Shown: one piece after another, positions 1 to 8,179 of the stretch
Layout of the letters: each line of letters opens with the position of its first letter
Numbering within the stretch: the first letter of the stretch is position 1
Source: Eubacteriales bacterium
GTDB taxonomy: Bacteria; Bacillota; Clostridia; Lachnospirales; Lachnospiraceae
Direction: 5' to 3'
Length of the DNA: 64,000 bases
NCBI GenBank assembly: GCA_030524455.1
Contig: JAUNGT010000006.1
Span: 16,218 to 80,217 of the forward strand
Translations under genes and position numbers: made by a program
Notes under the pieces: model-generated
Told to the model about the DNA's origin: nothing
What the model saw: only the letters and a program-made list of their open reading frames with translations
Database searches by the model: none

Positions 1-1
1 A

Positions 2-1429
2 GTCTGTTCTTTTTTGAACCGCTTTGGCGGAGATATTTTTATGGGTGTGCAGGATGACGGAACCGTGGTCGGTGTACCGGAAAAGGCAGCGCCTGATATG
101 GTGAAGAATTTCATCTCGGTAATCAGTAATCCGGCGTTGTTTTCGCCCACGATTTATCTGACCCCCGAGATTATCCGGGATGAGCAGGGGCACAGCATCA
201 TTCATGTGCACATTCCCCCAAGCGCGGAGGTTCACAGCTATAAGAAGGTCGTTTATGATCGCGTGGACGATGCGGATGTAAAGGTGACAGCTACAGGTGC
301 GATTGCACAGATGTACATTCGTAAGCAGAATATTTTTACGGAAAAGAAGATCTATCCTTATGCGAGAATGGACGATTTGAGATTGGATCTTCTGCCCAAA
401 ATCCGGATCATGGCACAGAATCATGCCGGAGGCCAGCATCCCTGGACGTCGCTTAATGATCAGGAGCTGCTCAAAAGCGCCGGATTGTATGGACGGGATA
501 TTGCCACAGGAGAAGAAGGCTATAATCTCGCCGCGATTATGCTTCTGGGAAAAGACGATGTGATTTTAAATGTGGCGCCGACTTATGTGACGGATGCACT
601 GGTTCGCAAAGTGAACGTGGATCGTTATGATGACCGGGAGATCATCAAGACAAACCTGATCGAAAGCTATTATCAGCTTTTGGAGTTCGGCAGAAAAAAC
701 CTTCCCGATAAATTTTTTCTGGAAGACACTGTGAATAAAAGTCTCAGAAATACCATTGTCAGGGAGATGGTCAGCAATACGTTAATGCACCGGGAGTTTA
801 GCAGCAGCTATACGGCGAAGTTTGTGATCGAAAAAGAGCGGATGTATGTGGAAAATGCAAGCCGGGCCTCGAAAGAGGGTGTTATCACAGTAGAGAATTT
901 GGAGCCAAATCCCAAGAATCCGACGATAGCTGCTTTTTTCAGAAACATCGGATATGCGGACCAGCTCGGTTCCGGCGTTCGTAAGCTGTTTAAATACAGT
1001 AAATTCTATTCGGGCAAAGATCCAAAGTTTGTAGAGGGAGATGTATTTCGGATTATCGTGCCGTTGGATGAGATGTATTCCTTTGATTACAGTCAGAATC
1101 TATTGGGTGCGACAAAAGAAAATATTTCTGAGACTTTGGGAGACAAAGGTGCGACATTGGAATGCGACTTTGAAACTTTGGAGAACCATTTTGAGACTAA
1201 AGAAATAGTATCGAGGGAAGAAGAAAAAATTCTTCTCTTGATAAAAGAAAATCCTTTTATTACCCAGCAGGAATTGAAGAAAAAAACCGGGATTTCCCTG
1301 GGGACGATAAAAAGAATTTTGCCTAGACTGCAGGAAAAAAATGTGCTTGTCAGAGAAGGCGGAAAACGGTTTGGCAAATGGCTCATAAATACCGACAAAG
1401 AGAACAGGGAACGGCATGGACAAATTTAA
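2..1429 (+). CDS. AlbA_2/RecG-like putative transcriptional regulator, 5'-truncated
   Basis: The frame is open from base 2 and reads V-C-S-F-L-N-R-F-G-G-D-I-F-M-G-V-Q-D-D-G, the middle of an AlbA_2 (Schlafen-type divergent AAA_4) domain. The true start therefore lies left of the window, and the TTG at 14 is not a genuine start. After the AlbA_2 remnant comes a HATPase_c_4-like segment (around REMVSNTLMHREF, then the ENASR and GSGVRKLF motifs). The last ~70 residues form a winged helix (ITQQELKKKTGISLGTIKRI) suited to DNA binding. This architecture matches clostridial 'ATP-binding/transcriptional regulator' proteins annotated as RecG-like, which are not helicases. Target unknown. Family call firm, function inferred. 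Confidence 0.8.
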   Translation, partial: VCSFLNRFGGDIFMGVQDDGTVVGVPEKAAPDMVKNFISVISNPALFSPTIYLTPEIIRDEQGHSIIHVHIPPSAEVHSYKKVVYDRVDDADVKVTATGAIAQMYIRKQNIFTEKKIYPYARMDDLRLDLLPKIRIMAQNHAGGQHPWTSLNDQELLKSAGLYGRDIATGEEGYNLAAIMLLGKDDVILNVAPTYVTDALVRKVNVDRYDDREIIKTNLIESYYQLLEFGRKNLPDKFFLEDTVNKSLRNTIVREMVSNTLMHREFSSSYTAKFVIEKERMYVENASRASKEGVITVENLEPNPKNPTIAAFFRNIGYADQLGSGVRKLFKYSKFYSGKDPKFVEGDVFRIIVPLDEMYSFDYSQNLLGATKENISETLGDKGATLECDFETLENHFETKEIVSREEEKILLLIKENPFITQQELKKKTGISLGTIKRILPRLQEKNVLVREGGKRFGKWLINTDKENRERHGQI

Positions 1430-1446
1430 TCCTGGTTGGAAGCGGC

Positions 1447-1476
1447 AAAACGGCCCTGAATGTTTCCCGTTTTCGT
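1447..1476 (+). terminator. Weak hairpin terminator after the AlbA-type gene
   Basis: AAAACGG (1447-1453) can pair with CCGTTTT (1467-1473) across a 13-nt loop, 18 bases after the stop codon. The tail is not a clean T-run, so this is only a possible terminator. Confidence 0.35.
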
Positions 1477-1509
1477 TGCTTAGACAACATACAATGTCCG
1501 GAAATCACT

Positions 1510-1515
1510 TATAAT
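1510..1515 (+). promoter_or_regulatory. -10 element upstream of the DUF438 gene
   Basis: A perfect TATAAT lies 35 bases before the next gene's start. No convincing -35 sits 16-18 bases upstream, so the promoter may depend on an activator. The 1430-1549 gap otherwise holds only the possible terminator. Confidence 0.4.
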
Positions 1516-1549
1516 AAAAGCATAAATCATAGAAAAAGGAGCTGATATC

Positions 1550-2782
1550 GTGATGAAAAAAACAGATTCAATGGAAACAGTTTTTGATCAGGGAAAAGAA
1601 CATCCGGAGAGCCGCAAAGAGCAGCTGATGGGATATCTCAAAAGACTTGGAAACGGGGAGGAGCTGGAAAGCGTTCGGGCGGATTTTGTAAAAAATTTCG
1701 GCGATGTGGATGCCACGGAGATTATGGAAGCGGAACAGGCGCTGATCAGGGAAGGGACGCCGCTTGCCGAGGTGCAGCGGCTGTGCGATGTGCATTCCGC
1801 CCTGTTTCATGGTGCGATGATGCAGAAAAAGATACAGGAGGAGTTGGCCAAAAAGGACAGCTTTCCTCAGCGGGATTACGGGGATAAAAAGACGCGCGCA
1901 GCAGAGCTGGAAGGCATCCAGGGGCACCCGCTCTATACCTTTTCAAGGGAAAACGAAGCCTTAACCGGACTGCTGGCGCAGTTTCGGGAATCGAGAAGCG
2001 AGGCGGTTTTTGAGGCGATCCGGGAAATTTCCATACACTATGCCAAGAAGGGCGATCTGCTTTACCCGAATCTGAAGGTGAGGCACGGCATTTCCGGCCC
2101 CTCCGATGTGATGTGGACGGTGGATGATGAAATCCGGGACGAGCTGGCGGCTCTTGCCAGGGAAAGTGAGCGCGGCGAGGCGTGGAACGCGCGGCTGGAT
2201 GCGGTTCTGGAGCGGGCAGGGGAGATGGTCTATAAAGAGCAGAATATCCTGTTCCCGATTTGCGCCATCAATTTCACGGAGGAGGAGTGGTTTGGCGTAT
2301 ATCGTGATTCCAAGGATTACGCTGTCTGCTTTGACGTGGAGAATGAACGCTGGGAGGAGGCCGAGCGGAATTGCCCGGCAAGGCAGTCGTCGGTAAGCGA
2401 CGAGATCGTTATGCCCGGCGGCCACATGACCGTGGAGCAGCTGACCGCCCTGCTGAACACCATGCCGCTTGAAATCAGCTTTATCGATGCGGATAATATA
2501 AACCGTTTCTTCAATGAGGGTGCAAAGGTATTTAAGCGCCCCGGCATGGCGATTGACCGGGATGTATTTTCCTGCCATCCGCCCAAGATTGAAGCGATGG
2601 TGCGCTCCATCATCGAGAGCTTCCGGGACGGAAGCCGCGACAGCGTTCCGGTGTGGATGGAAAAGGGCGGCCGCACGATGCTGGTCACCTATATGGCGGT
2701 CAGAGATCCGGATAAGAAATATCTGGGCACGATGGAGATCGTCCAGGATATGGAATTTGCAAAGGCCCATTTTCAAAAATAA
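1550..2782 (+). CDS. DUF438 / hemerythrin-like / PAS domain protein
   Basis: Predicted cytoplasmic sensor of 410 aa. Residues ~20-95 form a DUF438 domain (LMGYLKRLGNGEELESVRADF through VHSALFH). Residues ~120-250 form a hemerythrin-like four-helix bundle, with candidate metal ligands in GHPLYTF, IHYAKKGDLLYP and YKEQNILFP. The C-terminus from ~285 is a PAS_10-type domain (PLEISFIDADN, VFSCHPP, YMAVRDPD). Members of this family are suspected to respond to O2, NO or redox state through a di-iron or heme centre; that role is inference here. AGGA at 1537-1540 serves either GTG 1550 or ATG 1553; the ATG is equally likely. It stands alone and is followed by a strong bidirectional terminator. Confidence 0.9.
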   Translation: MMKKTDSMETVFDQGKEHPESRKEQLMGYLKRLGNGEELESVRADFVKNFGDVDATEIMEAEQALIREGTPLAEVQRLCDVHSALFHGAMMQKKIQEELAKKDSFPQRDYGDKKTRAAELEGIQGHPLYTFSRENEALTGLLAQFRESRSEAVFEAIREISIHYAKKGDLLYPNLKVRHGISGPSDVMWTVDDEIRDELAALARESERGEAWNARLDAVLERAGEMVYKEQNILFPICAINFTEEEWFGVYRDSKDYAVCFDVENERWEEAERNCPARQSSVSDEIVMPGGHMTVEQLTALLNTMPLEISFIDADNINRFFNEGAKVFKRPGMAIDRDVFSCHPPKIEAMVRSIIESFRDGSRDSVPVWMEKGGRTMLVTYMAVRDPDKKYLGTMEIVQDMEFAKAHFQK

Positions 2783-2802
2783 AAGAAAGCCTGCAGAAAA
2801 GA

Positions 2803-2829
2803 AAGCCTGCTGAGCAGGCTTCTTTTTTT
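2803..2829. terminator. Bidirectional rho-independent terminator between convergent genes
   Basis: A perfect 8-bp stem AAGCCTGC/GCAGGCTT (2803-2810, 2814-2821) with a TGA loop is followed on the + strand by CTTTTTTT and on the - strand by an A/T-rich tail. It serves both the DUF438 gene and the leftward sialic-acid operon ending at 2833. Part of the stem (GAAAGCCTGC) is also present at 2785-2794. Confidence 0.85.
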
Positions 2830-2832
2830 CAA

Positions 2833-3480
2833 TCAAAGCAGCGTGGGGATCCAGTGAGCCAGATGCCCGGCCAGCGCCCGGTGGGCCTCCGGGCTTAAGT
2901 GCATGTAGTCGTAAGGATACATGCCCATCCCCTCGATGGAGGCCGCGTCCAGAAAATGACAGCCAAGCCGCTGGGCGACCTCCTGAAAGAACGGTGCGAG
3001 CGCCCGGGATTTTTCCACGCAGAGCTCGCCCATCTCGCCGCTCACAAAGGTCGTGCCGTAGCCCGGCTCGATGGGAGGCGGGGCGATCAGGAGGATGTTT
3101 GGCTGTCCGGCCCAGGCCTCCGTTGCGGTCTGTGCCTTACGGATCAGCCGTTCCATGCCCACCGCGATATTCTGGGGCGTGGCGCCAAAGCGCTGCTTGA
3201 CGTCGTTGGTTCCCAGCATGATGATCAAAAGATCTACCGGCTCATGGGTCATCAGACAGGGATAGAGATAGGACAGGCCGCTTAAGCCCTCGTGGAGCGG
3301 ATCCTCAAACACGGTTGTGCGCCCGCTCAGGCCTTCCTCCTTCACATCATAGCCGGAGCCCAGCTTTTGCTGCAGGAGAGAGGGCCAGCGCTCATCCTGG
3401 CGGAAGCGTCCCATCGTTTTGGAATTGTAGCCGTGTGTGTTGGAGTCCCCGAAGCACACGATTGTCTTTTTGTCGTTCAT
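2833..3480 (-). CDS. SGNH/GDSL-family esterase, possible sialate O-acetylesterase
   Basis: Serine hydrolase of 215 aa with the SGNH blocks in order: FGDSNTHG near the N-terminus (nucleophile Ser13), Gly in LSG, Asn in MLGTNDV, and the D-x-x-H pair in DYMHLSPEAH near the C-terminus. No signal peptide, so cytoplasmic. It is the last gene of the nanE-yhcH-nanK operon and overlaps nanK by 4 bp (ATGA, 3477-3480), implying translational coupling. The context suggests removal of O-acetyl groups from imported sialic acid or amino sugars. The fold assignment is strong, the substrate an inference; a general arylesterase or acetyl-xylan-type esterase is the alternative. Confidence 0.85.
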   Translation of the reverse strand: MNDKKTIVCFGDSNTHGYNSKTMGRFRQDERWPSLLQQKLGSGYDVKEEGLSGRTTVFEDPLHEGLSGLSYLYPCLMTHEPVDLLIIMLGTNDVKQRFGATPQNIAVGMERLIRKAQTATEAWAGQPNILLIAPPPIEPGYGTTFVSGEMGELCVEKSRALAPFFQEVAQRLGCHFLDAASIEGMGMYPYDYMHLSPEAHRALAGHLAHWIPTLL

Positions 3481-4388
3481 GTCGTCTCCTCCCGCTTTTT
3501 TTGTTTGTCTTCGCAGAGTCTGGATGCCAGATAGTTTGCCCCGAGAAGTCCCGCCGTGTTGCCAAGCAGTGCCGGGCGGATGGATACATGGGCAAAGCTT
3601 GGCATGATAAAGCGCCCGATCCGCGCCTGTATCATCTTAAGAATGAGAGGCTGCGCCATGACGCCGCCTCCAAGAATGACGCAGGAGGGATTGAAAATAT
3701 GGATCAGGGAGGACAGGCCAAGCAGGATCTCGTCCACCCAGCTGTCCAGGATTTCATGCACTCCGGGGCGGTGGAGATTTTCAAAAATACGTCTGCCGCT
3801 GTCCAGAGCCGGATCGAGGGCCATGGCCCTTTGCACCAGGGCGGTGGTGGAGGCATAGCGCTCGTAGCAGCCGTCGAAAAAATCCTTTTGCCGCAGCTTT
3901 TCTTCGCTGTGGGTGACGATGGCACCGAATTCCGCGGCAGAGAAGCTGGAGCCGTGAAAAATCTCCCCGTTCATGACGATGGCCCCGCCCACGCCGGTGC
4001 CGTAGGTCAGGCAGAGAAAATCCGGACAGCCCTGTCCGGCGCCGCAGACGGCCTCTCCCATGGCGGCGGCATTCACGTCATTTTCTACCGCCACCGGCAC
4101 ATGAAACCGGCTTTCCAGTTCCTCCCGGATCCGGGTTCCCGTGTAGGCGGGGATATTGCGGTTGGCGTAGATGATGGTTCCGCTGCAGGCATCCACCTGT
4201 CCGGCCGTGCTGATGCCGATGGCGTCATAGCCCTGCTCCGTGCAGATCAGAGAGGCGACTGTCTCCAAAATGTGCCGGCCGCCCTTTTGGGCCTCTGTGG
4301 GCGTCTCCTTCACTGCGGACAGCTGTCCGTCGATGCAGCAGCCATATTTGATGGAGGTGCCGCCGATATCGAATACGAGTGTTTTCAT
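3477..4388 (-). CDS. nanK: N-acetylmannosamine kinase (ROK family)
   Basis: ROK-family kinase of 303 aa that would phosphorylate ManNAc released by NanA to ManNAc-6-phosphate. The ATP-binding DIGGTSIKYG motif is at residues 7-16; the catalytic region holds VENDVNAAAMGE and TYGTGVGGAI. The canonical zinc motif CxCGxxGCxE of many ROK proteins is absent (the segment reads HSEEKLRQKDFFDG), as in other Firmicute ManNAc-kinase-like proteins. The start at 4388 is chosen because GGAGG lies 7 bases upstream and DIGGT then sits at the usual N-terminal position. It overlaps yhcH by 4 bp. Position between nanE and an esterase, opposite nanA, supports the substrate; a glucokinase-type activity is less likely. 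Confidence 0.88.
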   Translation of the reverse strand: MKTLVFDIGGTSIKYGCCIDGQLSAVKETPTEAQKGGRHILETVASLICTEQGYDAIGISTAGQVDACSGTIIYANRNIPAYTGTRIREELESRFHVPVAVENDVNAAAMGEAVCGAGQGCPDFLCLTYGTGVGGAIVMNGEIFHGSSFSAAEFGAIVTHSEEKLRQKDFFDGCYERYASTTALVQRAMALDPALDSGRRIFENLHRPGVHEILDSWVDEILLGLSSLIHIFNPSCVILGGGVMAQPLILKMIQARIGRFIMPSFAHVSIRPALLGNTAGLLGANYLASRLCEDKQKKREETT

Positions 4389-4846
4389 CCTGCGTCCTCC
4401 ATGGCGACCTTCACAACACACTTGACGAGAGCGGTGTCTGCGCCGGTGCAGATCCCGGGCTTGTGGGGCTCGCCCGCCAGGCAGATCGTAAAATCGCCGG
4501 GCTGCAGGGTGCAGGAGGCAGCAACGGCGCAGTCTCCAAAGCCGATGTCCTTTTCCGCGGAGAAACCGGGACAGTCAAAGCCGGGGAGCTCCCCGGTGTC
4601 CACGCGCTCCGAGCCGGAGACGTCGATCTGAATGTCTGCATATCTGTGGTGCACCTCGAAAGGGCGCCCTTCTGCGGGGGAGGCGTTTGCCTCCATTTTG
4701 TTCAGAAACACGCGGTCCCCAAGAATCTGCGTGCGCCCCATCGGGAGGGCGCGCAGATCGTGGGTGAGAAGAAAGTCGATGGCGGCATCCAGACAGGGAT
4801 CCATGCGCCGATATCTTCCGATTCGTTCCAGTTTGTCATAAATCAT
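4385..4846 (-). CDS. YhcH/YjgK/YiaL family protein (cupin-like, sialic acid locus)
   Basis: Protein of 153 aa, typical for the family. It is recognised by the order FEVHHRYADIQIDVSGSER, then LQPGDFTICLAGEPHKPGI and a C-terminal VVKVAM strand; the His and Glu residues of these motifs would bind a metal in a beta-barrel. Family members occur in nan operons and have been linked to sialic acid anomer or epimer handling; the exact reaction here is not shown by sequence. The start at 4846 is preceded by AGGAGAAAGG. It overlaps nanK by 4 bp and follows nanE by 16 bp. Confidence 0.88.
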   Translation of the reverse strand: MIYDKLERIGRYRRMDPCLDAAIDFLLTHDLRALPMGRTQILGDRVFLNKMEANASPAEGRPFEVHHRYADIQIDVSGSERVDTGELPGFDCPGFSAEKDIGFGDCAVAASCTLQPGDFTICLAGEPHKPGICTGADTALVKCVVKVAMEDAG

Positions 4847-4862
4847 AGCGTCTGCCTTTCTC

Positions 4863-5561
4863 CTATAAAATGCCCTGATAGAAACGCTGGGCAATCTCCA
4901 GCGGCCGGGTGATAGCGCCGCCCACGACGACGGCGTGTGCGCCAAGCTGCAGCATTTTCTTTGCCTGATCCGGATAGTGGATACGCCCTTCGGCGATGAC
5001 CGGAATCGGAACGGCGCTGACAAGACCGGATACCAGCTCATAGTCAGGCCCTTCCGTTTTTGCGGAATGAGGCGTGTAGCCGCTCATGGTGGTTCCGATA
5101 ATATCCACGCCGCATTTCCAGGCGTTGACGCCCTCCTCAAGGGTGGAAATATCGGCCATCAGTGCGATATCGGGGTATTTTTCCCGGATTTGTTGTAAAA
5201 ATTCGTTGATTGTCCGGCCGTTGCCGCGCTTCATAAAGGTGCAGTCCAGCGCGATGATATCCGCGTCCGCCTTTGCCAGCGCGTCGATTTCCTCCATCGT
5301 GGGAGTGATGTAGGTCTCGTAGCCTTCGATGCGCCGTTTTATGAGACCGATGACGGGAAGCCCCGTTTTTTCCTTTATCCCGATGACGTCCCGGATACTG
5401 CTGGTGCGGATACATTTGCTCCCGGCTCTGCGGGCTGCCTCGGCCATAAAGGGCATCAGGGACATTTCTTCGCAGTAGAGCGGTTCGCCGGGCAGTGCCT
5501 GACAGGAGACGATGATGCTTCCCCTGACGAGCGTCAGAACTTCCTTCAAAGGTTTTTTCAT
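4863..5561 (-). CDS. nanE: N-acetylmannosamine-6-phosphate 2-epimerase
   Basis: Converts ManNAc-6-P to GlcNAc-6-P in the cytoplasm, after NanA and NanK. The 232-aa TIM-barrel protein has the expected length and motifs: VSCQALPGEPLY at 18-29, GLIKRRI, ALDCTFMKRG, EGVNAWKCGVDIIGTTMSGYT and VIAEGRIHYPDQAKKMLQLGAHAVVVGGAITRP. The start at 5561 is chosen over an upstream in-frame ATG because AAGGGAG lies ~9 bases before it and the family N-terminus fits. First gene of the leftward operon. No nagA or nagB is nearby, so the last steps must be encoded elsewhere. Confidence 0.95.
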   Translation of the reverse strand: MKKPLKEVLTLVRGSIIVSCQALPGEPLYCEEMSLMPFMAEAARRAGSKCIRTSSIRDVIGIKEKTGLPVIGLIKRRIEGYETYITPTMEEIDALAKADADIIALDCTFMKRGNGRTINEFLQQIREKYPDIALMADISTLEEGVNAWKCGVDIIGTTMSGYTPHSAKTEGPDYELVSGLVSAVPIPVIAEGRIHYPDQAKKMLQLGAHAVVVGGAITRPLEIAQRFYQGIL

Positions 5562-5598
5562 GAGGATACTCCCTTCTTTGTGTGAGTGTGCTGGCTTG

Positions 5599-5627
5599 AT
5601 TATAGCATGGAAAAAAAGTGGCAGCAA
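5599..5627 (-). promoter_or_regulatory. Promoter of the leftward nanE operon
   Basis: Read on the minus strand: -35 TTGCTG (5622-5627), 17-base spacer, extended -10 TGC-TATAAT (TATAAT at 5599-5604). The leader to the nanE start is about 30 bases. Confidence 0.7.
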
Positions 5628-5636
5628 TAGTGAGAG

Positions 5637-5648
5637 GAAATTTTTTTC
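5637..5648. promoter_or_regulatory. Possible RpiR-type operator in the divergent nan control region
   Basis: GAAATTTTTTTC is an inverted repeat (GAAA-N4-TTTC) placed between the two divergent nan promoters. Operators of RpiR regulators often have this GAAA...TTTC form, and an rpiR gene closes the rightward operon. A/T-rich chance occurrence is quite possible. Confidence 0.3.
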
Positions 5649-5705
5649 AGAAATAAGAAGAAAAAGAAAATTTATTACAAATTTAAATAATTTGCATAAA
5701 AACTA

Positions 5706-5734
5706 TTGACAAATACGGACGAATTATATACACT
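5706..5734 (+). promoter_or_regulatory. Promoter of the rightward sialic acid transport operon
   Basis: Perfect -35 TTGACA (5706-5711) with a 17-base spacer to TACACT (5729-5734). TATACA at 5727 is an alternative -10 with a short spacer. The start codon at 5780 follows with AAAAGGAGG at 5762-5770. Confidence 0.65.
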
Positions 5735-5779
5735 GTGGACACAACAAGAAAGCAAAATAGAAAAAGGAGGATGCGTACA

Positions 5780-7174
5780 ATGAAAAAGTTACTGGCATTG
5801 TTTCTGACCGGCGGCATGGTTTTTTCCATGACGGCATGCGGGGGTACGGCCAAACCGGCAGACACATCGTCTACGACGATGAAGGAGGAGACTCCGGCGG
5901 AGGAGCAGCCTTCGGCTGCGGAATCGACAGCTGCCGCAGGCACGGAGACGGAGGCGGCGGCGGCTGACATTACCCTGTGGACCTATCCGGTCGGTAAGTT
6001 CGGGGACGCCGAGACAGTGAACAGCTTTATCACAGCCTTCAATGCGGTTTATCCGGACATCAGGGTGACGGTGGAGTATCTGGACTATACGTCCGGCGAT
6101 GATCAGGTGACGGCAGCGATTGAGGCAGGTACGACGCCGGATATGGTGCTCGAGGGACCGGAGCGTCTCGTGAGCAACTGGGGGGCGAAGGGCAAGATGG
6201 TAGATCTGGCGGACCTGTGGGATGAGGAAGCGCTGGCGGATATCTCTGCGACCAGCGAGGCGGTTGTGGCGGCGTGCAAGAGCCCGGAGGGCGTATTTTA
6301 CGAGTATCCCTTCGTTATGACGACGCACACCATGGCGGTCAACTATGAGCTGTTTGAGGCGGCCGGCGCGCTGCAGTACATCAACGAGGACCGCACCTGG
6401 ACGACTGAGAACTTTGAGAAGGCGCTGCAGGCTCTCGTAGACTACGGCCATTCCAACACCGGCGTTGTATACTGCGGCGGACAGGGCGGCGATCAGGGAA
6501 CCCGCGCACTGGCGATGAACCTTTACGGAGCAGAGTTTACGAACGCGGATCACACGGAGTGGACGATGAACAGCGAGGCGGGCGTGAAGGGCCTGCAGCA
6601 GCTTCGGGACTGGGCGGACGCAGGGCTCCTTTCCTTCGACGCAGGGATCCAGGCTTCGGATGAGATCCAGCTGTTTGCGAATGAGACGCTGGCGATGAGC
6701 TTTTGCTGGAACGCGGCGAATCAGCTGACCTACGCGGCGCAGACCGCTTTCACGCCTTACCCGGTGGCATTCCCGTCGGACGACGGTGTGCCCGAGCTTT
6801 GCGGCGGTATCTGGGGCTTTGGTATCTTTGACAACGGCGATGCGGACAGGATTGCGGCTTCCAAGCTGTTTATCGAGTTTATCTGCGACGACGCGACACA
6901 GGGAATCGAGTCCGTAAAGGCGACCGGCTTCTTCCCGGTCAGATCCTCCTTTGGCAATCCCTACGCGGGAACCGAGGATGAGGAGAGAATGGCGACCTAC
7001 GCAAGCTTCCAGAAGTGGCTGGGCGACTATTACAACGTGACACCGGGCTGGACAGAGCAGAGAACCGAGTGGTGGAACCTGCTGCAGAGAGTGGAGAAGT
7101 CCGGCGACATCCAGGCGGAGGCGGACCAGTACGCAGAGAACTGCAACGCGGCTACCGCGGCGGCCTCCAAGTAA
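5780..7174 (+). CDS. Sugar ABC transporter substrate-binding lipoprotein, probably for sialic acid
   Basis: Family-1 solute-binding protein of 464 aa that should capture sugar at the outer face of the membrane. Residues 1-20 are a lipoprotein signal with lipobox SMTAC (Cys20 lipidated), followed by a low-complexity Thr/Glu/Ala linker to ~60 and the binding domain starting DITLWTYPVGKFGD. The start at 5780 has AAAAGGAGG 9 bases upstream and gives a proper signal peptide; an in-frame upstream ATG (5735) lacks a site. Ligand is inferred from linkage to two permeases, nanA and divergent nanE/nanK. No ATPase gene is present, so a shared MsmK-type ATPase is expected elsewhere. Confidence 0.9.
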   Translation: MKKLLALFLTGGMVFSMTACGGTAKPADTSSTTMKEETPAEEQPSAAESTAAAGTETEAAAADITLWTYPVGKFGDAETVNSFITAFNAVYPDIRVTVEYLDYTSGDDQVTAAIEAGTTPDMVLEGPERLVSNWGAKGKMVDLADLWDEEALADISATSEAVVAACKSPEGVFYEYPFVMTTHTMAVNYELFEAAGALQYINEDRTWTTENFEKALQALVDYGHSNTGVVYCGGQGGDQGTRALAMNLYGAEFTNADHTEWTMNSEAGVKGLQQLRDWADAGLLSFDAGIQASDEIQLFANETLAMSFCWNAANQLTYAAQTAFTPYPVAFPSDDGVPELCGGIWGFGIFDNGDADRIAASKLFIEFICDDATQGIESVKATGFFPVRSSFGNPYAGTEDEERMATYASFQKWLGDYYNVTPGWTEQRTEWWNLLQRVEKSGDIQAEADQYAENCNAATAAASK

Positions 7175-7196
7175 ACAAAAGTATCACTGATCGATG

Positions 7197-7230
7197 AAAG
7201 CACCTGCCTTTTATGAGGTGGGTGCTTTTT
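7197..7230 (+). terminator. Hairpin between binding-protein and permease genes
   Basis: AAAGCACC (7197-7204) pairs with GGTGCTTT (7221-7228), followed by a short T-run. As an intrinsic partial terminator or 3'-end stabiliser it would keep binding-protein mRNA in excess over permease mRNA. Confidence 0.7.
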
Positions 7231-7255
7231 GAAAGGCGGGGAAGAAAGGAAAAGA

Positions 7256-8167
7256 ATGATGGGGAAGAATAATTCTTTGAGACGAAACCGTGTCTTGGTC
7301 TGGAGGGAAACGAGGGCAGCATACCTGTTTCTTCTCCCGGCGCTGATCTTCTTTCTGGGTTTCGTCATTGTCCCGATGTTTCTGTGCTTATTCTACAGCT
7401 TCTTTAATTATACGATGGATGATTTCTCCTTCGTGGGACTGCAGAACTACATAGAGATGATTCATGACGTTATTTTCAGGAAAGCGCTGGTCAACACGGT
7501 GATTATCGTTATCGTGGCGGTGCCGACCGTCACTGCGTTTTCGCTCTGGGTGGCGGCCGTGATCTATCGGATGCACGCATTTACCAGATCCTTTTACCGG
7601 TGTGTCTTTTATCTGCCGGTTGTAACCGGCACGGTGGCCGTATCGGTGGTCTGGAAATGGATGTTTAACAAGTACACGGGCCTGTTTAACTATGTTTTGA
7701 CCGGTGTGGGCGTCATTGACGAAAATATCAACTGGCTGGGCAACGAGCGGACGGCCCTTGCCTGTATTATCCTGATCCTGTTCACGACTTCCATCGGACA
7801 GCCCATCGTGCTCTATGTGGCGGCCCTCGGAAATGTGGACACGGCGCTGGTGGAGGCCTCCGAGGTGGACGGGGCGACGAAGTTCCAGTCCTTCTGGAAG
7901 GTGAAATGGCCGTCTGTCATGCCGACGACGCTGTACATTCTGGTGATCACGACGATCAACTCCTTCCAGTGCTACGCGCTGATTCAGCTGTTGACGTCCG
8001 GCGGCCCCAATCACGCCACGGACACCATCATGTACTATATTTACTATGAAGCGTTCAAGCTGAACCGTTATGGCTATGGAAATGCCATGGGTATCTTCCT
8101 GGCGCTGGTGATCGCCCTGTTCTCCCTGGTCCAGTTTAAGGTGACGAACAGCGGAAAGATGGACTAG
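7256..8167 (+). CDS. Sugar ABC transporter permease (UgpA/MalF type)
   Basis: Inner-membrane permease of ~303 aa. The N-terminus is basic and followed by a first membrane helix AAYLFLLPALIFFLGFVIVP; about six helices are visible. The EAA loop contact for the ATPase is present as VEASEVDGATKFQSFWKVKWPSVMPT. ATG 7256 (or the adjacent ATG 7259) follows AAAGGA at 7245-7250; the in-frame TTG at 7229 lies inside the hairpin and is rejected. Partner of the next gene. Confidence 0.92.
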   Translation: MMGKNNSLRRNRVLVWRETRAAYLFLLPALIFFLGFVIVPMFLCLFYSFFNYTMDDFSFVGLQNYIEMIHDVIFRKALVNTVIIVIVAVPTVTAFSLWVAAVIYRMHAFTRSFYRCVFYLPVVTGTVAVSVVWKWMFNKYTGLFNYVLTGVGVIDENINWLGNERTALACIILILFTTSIGQPIVLYVAALGNVDTALVEASEVDGATKFQSFWKVKWPSVMPTTLYILVITTINSFQCYALIQLLTSGGPNHATDTIMYYIYYEAFKLNRYGYGNAMGIFLALVIALFSLVQFKVTNSGKMD

Positions 8168-8179
8168 GAGGTGACCGCA

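Noticed and set aside
3315..4631. Long rightward open frame across nanK and yhcH
   Set aside because: It contradicts three well-supported leftward genes and has no homology or ribosome site.
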